From Lentinus brumalis (lineage: Eukaryota > Basidiomycota > Agaricomycetes > Polyporales > Polyporaceae), in assembly GCA_001792895.1 (NCBI GenBank), contig MARA01000004.1, positions 1,054,001-1,118,000 on the forward strand: 64,000 bases of DNA, read 5' to 3'. This document shows positions 1-11,972 of this stretch, one piece after another. The notes under the pieces are model-generated. The model was given only the letters and a program-made list of their open reading frames with translations, was not told the DNA's origin and made no database searches. The position numbers were made by a program, and so were the translations under genes. Numbering within the stretch: the first letter of the stretch is position 1; every line of letters starts with the position of its first letter.

Positions 1-1355
1 TGTCGTGAAGACTGGAACCATGGGGGCAAACGAGATACTCACTGCGATCAGTGATCTCCTTGGGCTGATTAACAACCGCTTTTTCCGTGAAGCGTTCGTA
101 CAAGTCGTCGGGCACGTACTTGAGTTCTTCAGCATATCCAGAGTCGCTCAATCGTTGCAAGATCCTTGATCACAATGTGAATGAGAGCATGTGTGAAGAA
201 CTCCACTACACGTACTGAATTCGGCGCCGTAAAGTGAGCGTCGTCTTCTCCTCTTTTCGCCTACTGATCTCGGCAAGTCGCCAAGCTTCTAACTCGATTC
301 CACTCTGGAGGATCGCAGGTGTAGGCTGAGCAGACAGAAGGAGATCGCGAAGAATTGGGCGCACCTCCTTCTGCATCTTAGCAGCATTCGTTCGTTCGGT
401 TGCGAGGGCCTCGAAAGCGTCTTTGTCGTGATTGCATGCATCGAGAAGCTCGAGGAGCTTGTTCAGGTCTGCCGTGAGGCAATATAAGGCTGTCGAGGAA
501 TAAGTCTATGCTTGATGTTTGAGGGTACTATACTCTTTTCTTACAGTCATTGAGATATTCCATAGGAAGCATTGCCTTAGTCTTGAGTGGGTTGTACCGG
601 GGTAGTGCTCTGAAGACTTCTCCCAGAGTCACAACACTATTCGAATGTCAGAGCAGACAATCAACATACTGCGAGCAGTACACACGCTGTGCTGTCTTTG
701 AGACACGTCTTGCAACACCGCACTCGTAACGTCCACATCACGGTCCACACCCTTGCCTTTATACAGAACTGCGAAGAGAAACACCACATCAGCACAGATG
801 GTGAAGACGCCGAAGGCGACCCAGATACTAACATGACAATGAGGGTCGAAGGCAAGGTTGGCAAATGCTGGTTCACTAAGGTCGGGCGGACAATCGGGTA
901 GACCGGGGACATTCTCCCGCGCACGCTTCCAGACGGTTGTAGCAGACCGGTTCATGAGCAGCACGCGTAAGGGTTTCGTTGTTCGAGTGAGATGTAATAG
1001 GTCATAGGGATGGAGATGAGCAAATATCTGTGTGCGAGATGGACCACCGCTCGATTATTGCAACCCGGGAAGTATAGCGACGGTCACATACCTCGTATAG
1101 GATGTCAAGCGGCATGTCAGGCAGCATGCTGAGGGACTTCTTCCTCCTAGAGCCCTTTCCCGGCATACAACTCCCAGAGTCATCCTTCGCATTCGCGTTG
1201 CGACGGCGACGTTTGGTGGGCCGCTCGCCAATGTCTGCAGAGCCGGATGTACTTCCGTTCCTCTTGGGCTGCTCAGTTGGCTCAGGCTTCAGTTGGTACT
1301 GCTTGGTGCCAAGCCGCGAGGAACGTCGCAAGTTCTGAGTCGAGCAAGAGGACAT
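1..1355 (-). CDS. F-box domain protein, 3' end cut by window edge
   Basis: F-box proteins recruit substrates to SCF ubiquitin ligases through Skp1. On the minus strand a basic N-terminal region (MSSCSTQNLRRSSR..., with an RPTKRRRRN nuclear-signal-like patch) leads into LPDMPLDILYE, then after an intron (donor GTATGT near 1097) IFAHLHPYDLLHLTRTTK and LRVLLMNRSA. This is the standard basidiomycete F-box core. Further exons give SATTVWKRARENVPGLP, a cysteine pair region FCIKARVW...RCCKTCL, VVTLGEVFRALPRYNPLKTK, and a helical segment ALYCLTADLNKLLELLDAC. Reading continues to base 1, so the C-terminus is missing. The ATG at 1355 was chosen because it starts the basic leader; one at 1391 is in the same frame. 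The substrate is unknown. Confidence 0.85.
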
Positions 1356-2197
1356 CGTGCAGAATGCACTCTCGTTGTAAAAGTGAATCACAGTTCTGGG
1401 ATAGTCGTGGTAGTGGTGGTGGTTGCAGTTCCAGGAGCAGAGGAGCTACGGTAGAGCTACGGCTGTAAGTACGCGCGATCACTCTGGCGCTCTTTCAGGC
1501 TCACGGGCCCAGGGCGCTTCTATGGTCGCGTCGGTAAGAGGGGAACACACGGGCAAGTACGTATAATGTCACCCGGGATGAATCATCGGTCAAAAAAGGA
1601 AGGTATCCGGTCCCCATGCTTTGGCGCTTCCGTCCCACGCAGATGGATTAACTGTCAACACTTTTAACAGACCCCTATAGACGGGTCTCTTCCGTCCCAA
1701 AATTACCACAGTACGATCCAGTAGTATGTCCATGCACATGGAAAAATATCACTTTGCCTCCTAGATGAATGCTTGAAGAGATTCTTGAGTACGCAGTATC
1801 GAACGCCTCGAGCGCCCGAAGTCCAAAACAGGTAAGTACGCGCTCCGGGCGGGAGTTCAGGGCGGGAGCGCCCAGAGAAGGTCATAACTTGTCCTCGAGA
1901 TACTGGATTCCTCTCTCTACCTGAGGGCAAACTGGTATTTTTCCCGTGCTCAGGGACCCAGAAAGTATGAGTTTGCCAAGTTTTGCAGTGATCGGCCCAG
2001 CGGGGGAGGTGCTGTTAAACGGTGTTGACAGTGGATCCATAATCGCGACAAGAGCAGCAATTGCGATGACCGTTGATTTATCCCCGATGACTCTATACCA
2101 TTTTGCAACACACGGGGAAAATCCCTTGTCTCAAGTCGCAGCGGGAGTTCAGGATGACAGAAACTGGTCCCGTATTGATACGAGTTGCTATCTACAC
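1356..2197. other. intergenic, nothing recognised
   Basis: About 840 bp between the F-box start and the UTP21 stop. It should contain the F-box promoter and the UTP21 3' UTR. A 95-codon plus-strand ORF (1946-2233) runs into the antisense of the UTP21 stop and shows no family resemblance or splice context. I see no TATA box, tRNA or repeat. Confidence 0.5.
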
Positions 2198-5100
2198 CTA
2201 GAAGGTATCTCGTACGAAACCCAAAGTGCCTAGTGACGATGCGAGTAGCTCCAGGAGCCTCTCACTCTCTCTGCGTTGCGCCTCTGCGAGGGTCTCGAGC
2301 TCTCGCTGCAGCTCGGCGTTCGACGCAAGCACGTCCCCGTGCATGCGAAGGAAGACGTTCATGAATGTCTGCACGGCCTCAAAGTCTCGGTGCGAGCGCA
2401 ACCGGCAGATGACCGCCCGGAGGAACATTCGCAGCGCGTCCAGAGAAACCAGCGAGCGCAGTTCGAGATCCAGAGCTGCCGGCGAAAGCACTTTGGCGTA
2501 GTTGAAGAAGTCCTCATCTGCAACAGGATCAGGACGATTGTAAATGTCAAAATAAAAGGGGAAACGCACAGTCAGGGGAGTTACTCTCGTACGACTCGGC
2601 GAGCTTCGTGTAGAAGGTGCTATCAGTCGACCCAGCCGCACGTTGCAGCCGCTTCGTCGACTTCTTTGCCTCTTCCGACTTCTTCGCGTCGACAGAGAAG
2701 CGGGGCTCGACACCAGGTAATGTAGGCAGGAAGAACGGCGCCTTCTCTGGCTGTTTGGGAGGCTCCTTGGGCTTGTTGCGTTGTTGAATGACCTCAAGGT
2801 TGAGAAGTGTCTGCCAGCGAGATCTCGGGAGGAGAGTGAAGGTGACAAGCTCGCCATCCAGCTGCGGTGGGGTGCTGAAGACATCGGCAGGCTTGTCCTG
2901 TACGGTAAGCGCAGAGAGCGCATCCAAGGCTAGAAGAGAGTCAGATGCTTTATCACCCATGATCCGAGGGAGACTATACCTTCATCTTCGGCTATACCCT
3001 GCATGGATGGCATGGACACATCGACAACGTCCTCTTCCGCAATACTCTGGAATGGAACTTCGGTGTACTGCGCCCGGTTCGCCCTGCTCATGTGGATTAG
3101 TACCAAAGGACGTCAGAGACTCATAATCATGTCATACCAGAGGAAGACCCCAACACTATCGACATGTGAGGTAGCCAAGAAGTCGTTGGTCGGTGAGAAC
3201 GAAATGCTGGTGGCAACGCTGGAAGTGCGGAACAGGTCGATTAATCGGCCAGTCGGAACGTCGAACGTGCGAATGATCGAGTCGAGAGATGTTGTTACGA
3301 GCCACCTTGAATCGGGGGAGAAAGCCTACGAGACACATAACGGATAAGTACAGAGAACGAACCATAGATCATGAAGAACACTTACGATATCTAACACACG
3401 GCCCCGGAATCCGCTCATTTCGCGCACAACACGCCGTGTCTCGATGTCGACGATGCGTACAATGAGGTCATCGCATATGACAGCGAGCAAACTGCTGTCC
3501 CGGTGTAGTGTAATGGACACTGCAGCGGATGGTAGCACTAGCGTGTGTTCCAGGGCAGCAGTGTGAAAGTCGAAGAACTAGTACAATCCTCTTCGTCAGC
3601 GAAATATGACATAAGGAATAAGGAGAAGACGTACGTTCACCGTGCCGTCTAACGTACTCGCGACGACAACCCTATCGAGCGCGTCACTAGCCAGTCCGGT
3701 TATACAGCGTTCTTCCTTCTTTTTGTTCCCTGTTGGTCGGAAGCGACTGGCGACGTTGGCCGGACACGGTCCGACGTTGTATGTCCGACGAAGGATGCCC
3801 GACTGCATATTGTACATGTTGATGATTCCCGTAGACGACGCTGTCAGGCCGAAGTTACCGCACGCTGACACGCATACCGCCTAAGATATCACAGTGTTAG
3901 AGCGGGGCAACCCAAGAAAGCTTGGGCGAACGCACCTTGACGGATCCAACTGTGGCACCCTTCTTCTTCTCACTCGAGACATTGAATACATACTTGCCTA
4001 CACGCTTGTCCTTCATCGTCCATGTTCGGGCAACAGCTTCGTCTGTATGGGCGGTCAGGATGTCGTCCCAGTCCTTCGAACGCGTAGTGGAGTAGGACAA
4101 GGCAGTGACGGGCGGGAACTTCAAGGAAGTAATAGGGATGGAAAGAGTAGTCGCCTTCTTCGCCAGTGATCCTGCCCAAGTATCAGCTTTGAGAACTTGT
4201 GGCTAGCCAATGAAACTGACCTTGACTGAGCTCGAAGCTCCGCGAGTCTCGTACAACGCTTGTGCATCTTAGACTGCGGTCCCGAGAGGCCGTGAGCAGT
4301 TGCTTGCCGTCCTCACCGTAGTATCGAATGAGATGCGGTGGTGCATGATGTCCCGATCGGAACTTGAGCAATCGAGGAGCCTCCGTAGGAGAGTCAAATA
4401 GCCATTGCTTCCCAACAAGTCAGCGCAATTCGTGCCGAAAGCGACGTAGGTCCTTACCTTGACACTGTTGTCCTCCCCAGAGCTGATCAGGACTGGCTGA
4501 CCAGGTACCCACTCGAGAGCAGTGACTGCACCATCATGTGCGCCGCGCACGATGTGTAGAAGTCGCCCGCCTGAGTTCAAGTCCCATAATGCTATGTGTC
4601 CGGTTGACGATGCGGTCGCCAGGATAGGATGGCCGTCTATCATCGTAAGCAGTCAACAAGGCTATCCGGATGAAACTAACTGCATTGACGCACCACTTCG
4701 GAAGGACATGGCGCGAATGCCGCCGTCTTGCATCACCATGCGCATCAGGCGCTCGTCCGCGCGGATATCATAGACAGATATTTCTCCAGACGAGAAACCA
4801 ATCCCGATGACGTCTATGGCTGGCGAGCGTGCCAAAGCAGTAATGGCGGTATTTGCCGTGTTTGAAGGCGACGTCAATAATGATGCCGCAGAGAATGTGT
4901 GAATGAGGGTTCTGTGCAAGCAGACAAGGTGAGACTTCGCGAGAACGAAAGGTCAAGACTGTACTCACTGAGTTCGGGTGTTCCATAACTGCATGTTTCC
5001 TTGACTACTAGCCACAAGGACCTTGTTGACATATGTAGCAGGGTGATGGATCATTGTAGCGGTGAATCCAGGCTCAAACTGTATGGTAGACTGCAGCTCT

Positions 5101-5698
5101 GGAAAGAAGTCAACGACGTATACTTCAGATCGGTTGTCGCTCTACCCACCTCCATTCGCCATATCCCAGATGAGCAATCTGCTCCCATCCTCCGTGAGCG
5201 CGAGTAGTTGAGGACCGAATACGAGAATATGCGTCAAAGAAGTCTCCAGTGGGTTGACCAGCCGATCAACCTGCAGCAATTGTCATGGGCGCAGTCAAGA
5301 TAGTATTGGCCGTATTACGCACCTCTTTGCCACGAAGATATTTTATAAGGTATGGGCCTGAAGAGACCCACACGGCGTTCCCGTCCATAGCCATACAGGC
5401 TATTGGCATAGGTGCGTCCGGTCCTACGAAAAGAAGACCCATCTTCCCGCCTTCCCACATGGCCCATGCCTTCCCTAGGCAAGTGACTAGATGCACGCGA
5501 GGTCCATCGGTCGCTCCCTTGTGAGAGCGAGTTTGAAGGACGAAGGGGACGTTATTCGTGACCAGCCCGAGAGCACGGAAGGGCGCGAAGAGGCGAGGTT
5601 CTTGCTTGGTCTGGGTTTCGGGAGTGTCCACCCTAGCACGCTTCCTCGGCGGCGGACTGCTTCGGGTGTCGCTGTTTACGCCCATCATAAAGTTGCCC
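2198..5698 (-). CDS. UTP21: U3 snoRNP / small-subunit processome protein Utp21 (WDR36-like)
   Basis: Utp21 is a double beta-propeller WD40 subunit of the UTP-B complex, acting in the nucleolus on 18S pre-rRNA processing. The N-terminal exon (5323-5698) reads MGNFMMGVNSD...PRKRARVDTPE, then APFRALGLVTNNVPF, the usual opening. The next exon, 5150-5270, encodes the strand set ending LLIWDMANG. WD-type repeats follow: GNMQLWNTRT, GEISVYDIRA, GHIALWDLNSGG, SSGEDNSVK, LIVRIVDIETRR, IIRTFDVPTGRLIDLFR. The C-terminal Utp21 domain is clear: NKPKEPPKQPEKAPFFLPTL, then after an intron (about 2515-2566) DEDFFNYAKVLSPAALDLEL to the stop at 2198. I count about 13 exons with no frame breaks. The start could be the second or third Met (MMGVNSD), which changes only five residues. 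Confidence 0.92.
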
Positions 5699-6980
5699 AA
5701 GGAACAGCCTACAAGCTAGAAGACACGCGTGTAGGCACAAAGGGTAGGCAGCAGACTGAGAGTGCCAGTGGACGAGCAGGTCCAGCGCGATCGCGTCCAC
5801 AGGAAAATTCGTGGTGAACGAAGGTCCGATAAGATAAGATTGGCGCCAATGCTGGTACATACATACTTGCTAATAACTCTCAGAGGACCATGAACTCATC
5901 TCGTACTTATGTCGTTCACAACAGAGTGCACTGTGCGCCCGAAGGATCACGCGGAACTGCTCCCGGGCGGTCTCCGACAACTCGAGGGCTCTTCACTTGT
6001 AGGTCAGACGGTATCAAACAGGTAGCCGTCGTTATCCCCTGGAGTCTCGAGTCTTGAGTTTGTGGCATTCGCTGTGAGTTGCATTTTATATGTGAAGTAT
6101 CGCTACCTGCATCGCAGATCCGAGGCTGAACCCGCATATGTACAGATGATAAGTAGTAGACGATCATGAGTGATGCCTATGCATCGCCTTCAAAAGTTGT
6201 ACATCCTGCAGCGTTTGCACGTTCGTCTTTTGATGACCCGAGCTCATGGGGTTGAGCTCAAGGCTGGCGACGACTTTGTGAAGACATGTCTATAGGCTCC
6301 GAGTCCCTAGCTCACAATAGCTCACAAGACGCGCCCGGACATCCACCCTTGAATACCTGTGGGCTTCCCGAACCGACCTCCCGCCAGCAACATCTCCCCG
6401 CCTACCTTTCCCTGGCGTCTCACAGCTGCGTTTCGAGTCTTGACGGTCAGGATAAACAGTTGAACTAGATGAAACCAGGCTTCCCGACCGAGGAGGCTGT
6501 AGCCTGCTCGCGGAGGAGCATCGACCAGAGATGCAGGTGAGCGCATGTCCCATCGGCCCTGGAAACTCATCATCCCTTCACATCATGCATCATTGGCGAT
6601 ACACGACGCCTATGCGAATTTGCCAGCCTCCAGGGCGCCATCAAGACCGCCGCCTGAGCGTGCTCGGTGTAACGGCGCATCGCGAAACCGCTCGCGGGAA
6701 ATGGATCATAGTCGCCTGGCAACCAGCGTCGGGCATTGCAATCTGTGCGAGAATACTCCTGGGGGACGGCCACATTCGACCCCATTTTAGGCAGGTCTAG
6801 TGTTCAACATCCGTGTGGGCGTAGCGCTATTGATGCCTCGTCGAACATATAAATACCACACAAAGCCCACCGAGATGCCTCAGGAGCCCGGTTGCCCCTC
6901 ATCTTCACGAATTCGCGCTCAGTCGCCCTTGCTATTCTTGCACGGTCCTTACGCCCACTTTCTTTTCCATTCACGACGCC
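5699..6980. promoter_or_regulatory. divergent intergenic region between UTP21 (-) and secreted CBM19 protein (+)
   Basis: A 1.28 kb gap between two divergent starts. Apart from a TATA box close to the plus-strand gene (6848-6854) I see no recognisable element. ORFs of 60-90 codons occur on both strands but lack conserved sequence or plausible splicing. Confidence 0.4.
6848..6854 (+). promoter_or_regulatory. TATA box of secreted CBM19-like gene
   Basis: TATAAAT lies 127 nt upstream of the ATG at 6981. TATA boxes at about this distance are common in strongly expressed or inducible genes for secreted proteins in basidiomycetes. The second secreted gene with the same C-terminal domain has TATATAA at an almost identical distance (125 nt). 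Confidence 0.55.
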
Positions 6981-8493
6981 ATGCGTTTCTCCAGCATTGT
7001 CATCCTTCCCGTCGCCCTCGCGGGCTTGGTCGCTGCCGGACCCATCGCCGAGAAGCGAGCCTCGTTCACGCTCCAGAACGGCAAGGACGCACAGGCTCTC
7101 AACAGCAAGTTCGCGTCGCTCAGTGCGAACTCGAAGTGCACGTCGGGCGAGAACGCTTGCATCGGTGGCGCATTCGCTCAATGCGTCAACGGCAAGTTTG
7201 TCACGACGCCGTGCAGTGGGGGTCTGACGTGCGTCGCTCTGCCGTTGGTCAACAGCGCCGGAACCAGGTATGCGTCTCGCATCCTTCATGACGAATCTGG
7301 GCTGTGTGCTGACCATCTTGATCATCAGCGTCACTTGTGATACTGAGGCGGACGCTGCTGACCGGATCGCGCGCACTGGCGCAACCGGTGGTCTCCGGGG
7401 ACGCGACCTCGAGTCGTAAGCCAGCATGTTAACGTATCACGTTGCGACGCTCACCTCAGGTTTGCAGTCGGGCATCCTTTACGCTCCAGAACGGCAGGGA
7501 CGCACAAGCTCTCAACCGCAAGTTCCAGACTCTCAACGCTAACTCGCCGTGCCAATCTGGCGAGAACGCTTGTGTCAACGGCGCCTTCGCTCAGTGTGCC
7601 AATGGGAAATTTGTTACGTTCCCTTGCAACACCGGCTTGACGTGCTTCGCGCTTCCGTTGGTTCTCTCTCCCGGAACCAGGTTGGTTGTGTCCTTTGTGC
7701 GATTTCAATCGATTACTGACAGCTTGCATAGCCTTGTCTGTGACACCCAGGCCGACGCTGCGGCCCGTATCGCGGCTACGGGTGCGGGTGGATTGTTCGG
7801 TCGTGATTTGGAAGAGTCAGTCTAAGATAGCTCGTTACGATACCCAAAGCGCGATATTTATGTGAATGTGCTCCCATGTGACAGACGCGCAGCTAAGGCA
7901 CCCGCAGCTTGCAAAGCCAAGAAACGGGAGGACTTCACCGAACGCTCTGAGGACGCCCCGCTGGTCAGGCGCATCGCACAGACAGATCTGGGCGCAGTTG
8001 CGCAGAGCTGGCAGAATCTGTGCCTCAAGAGCGGCGGTGATACCCAGACCGGAGACCCATGTGTCAAGCTCGCTGGGATCAACGGCATCAACGCTCTCCT
8101 CGCAAACGCGGACCCCTGTGCGCAGCAGGAGAATGCGGATGCAATGATTGATTTCGCCAAGTCTCGCGGGATCAAGAACAAGGCCGCTCTCATTGCGAAT
8201 GCGGTCAGCTACGCGAAGCACCCGCGTAACGCACTGAACATCAACGGCGTCGTCCCAAGCACGCCCTTCTGTCAGAAAGCCCCCCGCAACGCCGAGCTGA
8301 AGGGCCTCTCGCATGCGCAGCTGAAGGGCGTGGACCCCGGTCTCTTCGGTGCTCCCAACATCGACATCTTCTCCTTCGGCGAGCGTGAGTCTTAACCTTG
8401 TTACTGGTCATCGATCTGAGGCTGACTCGCAATGCAGCCGGCTCCTGCCCCTTCGGCAAGAAGCCGGACACCAAGACCTGCACCTGCAAGTGA
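6981..8493 (+). CDS. secreted protein: signal peptide, two CBM19-like modules, conserved basidiomycete C-terminal domain
   Basis: Probably a cell-wall or extracellular chitin/glycan-binding protein. Exons: 6981-7267, 7329-7415, 7468-7680, 7732-7815, 7885-8384, 8438-8493. Residues 1-20 (MRFSSIVILPVALAGLVAAG) are a signal peptide, then a KR site. Two near-identical modules follow, each opening ASFTLQNG[K/R]DAQALN and holding six cysteines in the order C-x6-C-x7-C-x8-C-x5-C-x13-C around FAQC.NGKFVT..PC. This resembles chitin-binding CBM19. Each module is split by an intron at the same place (GT/S before xVxCDT), so it is an exon-level duplication. The C-terminal domain (RRIAQTDLGAVAQSWQNLC... 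to PGSCPFGKKPDTKTCTCK) is shared with the gene at 22176-23659. No catalytic motif is seen. The CBM19 call is by cysteine pattern only. Confidence 0.8.
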
Positions 8494-8919
8494 GAGGCTA
8501 GGACGGGTGGGAGCGATGACAATTTTTATTACTATTTATTGGAATTTCGGGCATCATGGCTTAGCAGTATGGCTTCATACATAATTTCTCATGATGAGCA
8601 CGGTTCTATGAAGATTTGTGTTCCCTTCCATGTTCTTCGTGAACTGGGGATGTCTGCTAACTGTCTACAAGTTGAATCATGCGTGCGATGGTATCGAAGC
8701 AGTAGACTCGCCAGCCAGTTCCGCTCAGCAGCCTCGAGCGCCCATATTCGCGGTGACGGGCCGTTCAGTAGAAGTTGCTTGCCTCTGTTTACCAAAAGCT
8801 TCTGATCCTAACAACTGCAAACAGCCGCCTTGAATGCAGGCGCCTTTTCAATAATACTATAGACGTCATCTGGCTTCCTGCTTCACTCTAGTCTCTACGG
8901 TCTTTGGCTGGTTTCGGCC
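8494..8919. other. intergenic, nothing recognised
   Basis: A 426 bp gap between the secreted protein stop and the SRP receptor beta start. It includes an AT-rich stretch (about 8517-8545) that may hold the 3' end signal of the upstream gene. No ORF is supported. Confidence 0.4.
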
Positions 8920-9907
8920 ATGGATGCTGCATCGCCCACTCCGGAGGTGCTGTCTCCCGCTGCGGTGTTTACACCTCAACTGCAAGTTGTTGCTGCTCTG
9001 GTCTTCGCTGTGGTCCTCGTCATCAGTCCGTGTTAGCCCGTTATCTACCGGTCAAGCGTTGACAAGCTCCCAGTATCTGTGTTTCTCGCCAGGAGGAAGT
9101 CAACACAACGCGGTGATGCAGTCATATTAGCAGGTTGCTCGGATGCTGGGAAGACCGCCATACTGTCTACGGTGAGTGCCACGAGGTTATTATGATCCAT
9201 CCCGCCTTACGAGTTATTCTAGTTAGTGTACAAGCAGACCCTTCCGACGCACGCCTCCATGCAGACCAATGCCGCTCTTATGGCCCTTCCGCAGGCTCAC
9301 AAGACTCTCCGTCTCATCGACGTTCCCGGGCATCCTCGTATCCGTGACCAATTCCGGGAGTATCTCCCTCACGCCAAAGTCGTCGCGTTTGTGGTGGACT
9401 CAAGCACGATCTCACGAAACGGTGCTGCTGTTGCAGAGTATGTCCTGTCCAGTCACCGTCCCTCACCGTCTGACCTTGCACCCCAGACACCTACATATGA
9501 TCTTGAACGCACTCACATCACTTCCACCTTCGCGCGGAGCACCCTCCCTTACGATCGTCGCACACAAATGCGACTTGCTGAAACCGACCGCGACCGCGAC
9601 CGCCGAACAGCTCGCGATCAATCGCGTACGAACAATCCTCGAACGCGAGCTGGAGAAGCGCAGAACTTCACATGCGAACGACGTCGGGGTAGAGAGCATG
9701 GGTGCGGAGGATTCGGACTCACAGTTAGGCGGTCTGGAGTGCACGGGGAAGGGGGAATTCAAGTTTGCTGAATGGGAAGGCGGAGAGGTCGGGTTCATCG
9801 GGACTGCGGTGTCGGTTGGGAAGCACGCAGTTGTCTCCGCTGACGAAAAGCACTCAGAGGGCGACGGACTTACGCCCCTTCGTGAGTGGCTTGAGGATCT
9901 GCCATAG
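8920..9907 (+). CDS. SRP102: signal recognition particle receptor subunit beta
   Basis: SR-beta is an ER membrane GTPase that anchors SR-alpha and takes part in co-translational targeting. Exons: 8920-9025, 9074-9171, 9223-9437, 9487-9907. A single N-terminal membrane span is assembled across the first intron (QVVAALVFAVVLVI|ISVFLARRK). The P-loop is ILAGCSDAGKTAILST, G3 is RLIDVPGHPRIRDQF, and G4 appears as AHKCDLL. FIGTAVSVGK near the C-terminus sits where G5 is expected. The C-terminus ends LTPLREWLEDLP, typical for the family. The first intron is only 48 nt, a multiple of three, and contains an in-frame stop, so retention would truncate the protein within its membrane span. Confidence 0.9.
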
Positions 9908-10714
9908 TTATTCTGTACATCACTGCATTCACAAGTCTCTATGACTATGAACGGTGTGGATGAGGGAACCTGTAAGGACATCGACTCTGGGATACTTAGT
10001 CGCCGGACTAAGCGCCAATACAAACTCGGTCAAACACAGGAAAGTTTATAAAGGCGAGGACACGGCTGGTGTCGCCTTCTTCACGCAACCTCTTAGACAG
10101 TGCCTGTCCCTTCGATATCCAACACAGCGGACATGGCGATTCGGTTATGCGGAGAGTAGGTCCGTAGGATGGGGAGGAATAAGAGCTTACGCGCCCTTCT
10201 TGCGAGAAGCCGTGGTGTAGTGAGTGTCAGAACCTCCCCACATCTTTTACATATTTTCTGTCGCAGTAGTACTGTTGATTCAATGCATACTACTATCACT
10301 CTCCATTATCCTGCCGCCGTGCAAGATCAGGAAACTGTGCGATACTATACTGTACTTGCTGCTCGCTGTGCATGTGAGTCCTCTGAATCGTTCATGCAGC
10401 TCCTTGCCTCCGTTACACTTGTACGACTAAGTAGTACAGCGTCTTCCGCTCTGTTTGCCGTCATTACGTTTGTTCTCTTGTCTGCTGAGGGCGCATGATG
10501 AGCGGACAATTGAAGACAGTGGTTTGAGTGAGTTTGAGTGTTTCTCGACTGGCCGTGGTCAGAGTCTGGACACAGGCACGGGATGGGCGTCTATGACCAC
10601 GTCACGCTAGAGCACGCGTCGGGATCTCCTCCACTTCAGCCACTTGCCTCTGCTCTCCTCAGGTCTCCTTGTTACCTCCTCTAGCTTACCCTCGATTTCC
10701 TCTTTGACGACGCT
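9908..10714. other. intergenic, with a possible small spliced transcript
   Basis: A long gap for this region (807 bp). A TATAAAG box (10047-10053) is followed by two consensus introns, 10220-10266 (GTGAGT...TCTGTCGCAG) and 10374-10439 (GTGAGT...GTACAG). The segment between them reads, in one frame, as a hydrophobic helix (VLLIQCILLSLSIILPP) but has no ATG in frame. I could not join the exons into a recognisable protein. It may be a non-coding RNA, a small membrane protein, or nothing. Confidence 0.3.
10047..10053 (+). promoter_or_regulatory. TATA-like box in SRP102-SAR1 intergenic region
   Basis: TATAAAG lies about 80-90 nt upstream of ATGs at 10133 and 10169 and not close to any assigned gene. 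It supports a possible unassigned short transcript on the plus strand. Confidence 0.35.
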
Positions 10715-11605
<891 letters not shown>

Positions 11606-11972
11606 CATTCGCGCTTTAGATCTAAGCTGCACTGTTGTTGGACATTTCCGGTATCTGGCTGAACTACTACGTAGATCTACGTGTTTTCGACTAGTCTTTT
11701 ACTCTTTTATGTTGTGGAATTTCACTTGTGTTGCTGTTCGTCCTCAGCAGGGTTGGTCGTATGTCAAACAGTGTCGGGAGGGCCCGGAGGGGTTCACAAT
11801 CACATTCTTGCTCTGACATACGTGCGATGGTCCGTGCGAGATCAGCTCTGCATAGCGTTGCTTCGAGGGATGCAGGTCGTTAACCGCAGTTGGTCGTCGT
11901 GAAATCTGGAGCTCTGGAGGCTCGCAGGGCCCGCCGCGTCGCGCGCTGAACGCGTCCGAAGCGCCATGCGTC
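11606..11972. other. intergenic, nothing recognised
   Basis: 367 bp between SAR1 and GPI14, both on the plus strand. It should contain the SAR1 3' UTR and the GPI14 promoter. I see no motif I would name. Confidence 0.4.

Noticed and set aside
1946..2233. 95-codon plus-strand ORF between F-box gene and UTP21
   Set aside because: Overlaps the UTP21 stop on the other strand, no conserved segment.
10224..10430. Small hydrophobic ORF considered as a PMP3-like or other small membrane protein
   Set aside because: No ATG, no match to the PMP3 pattern, and it crosses a consensus intron.
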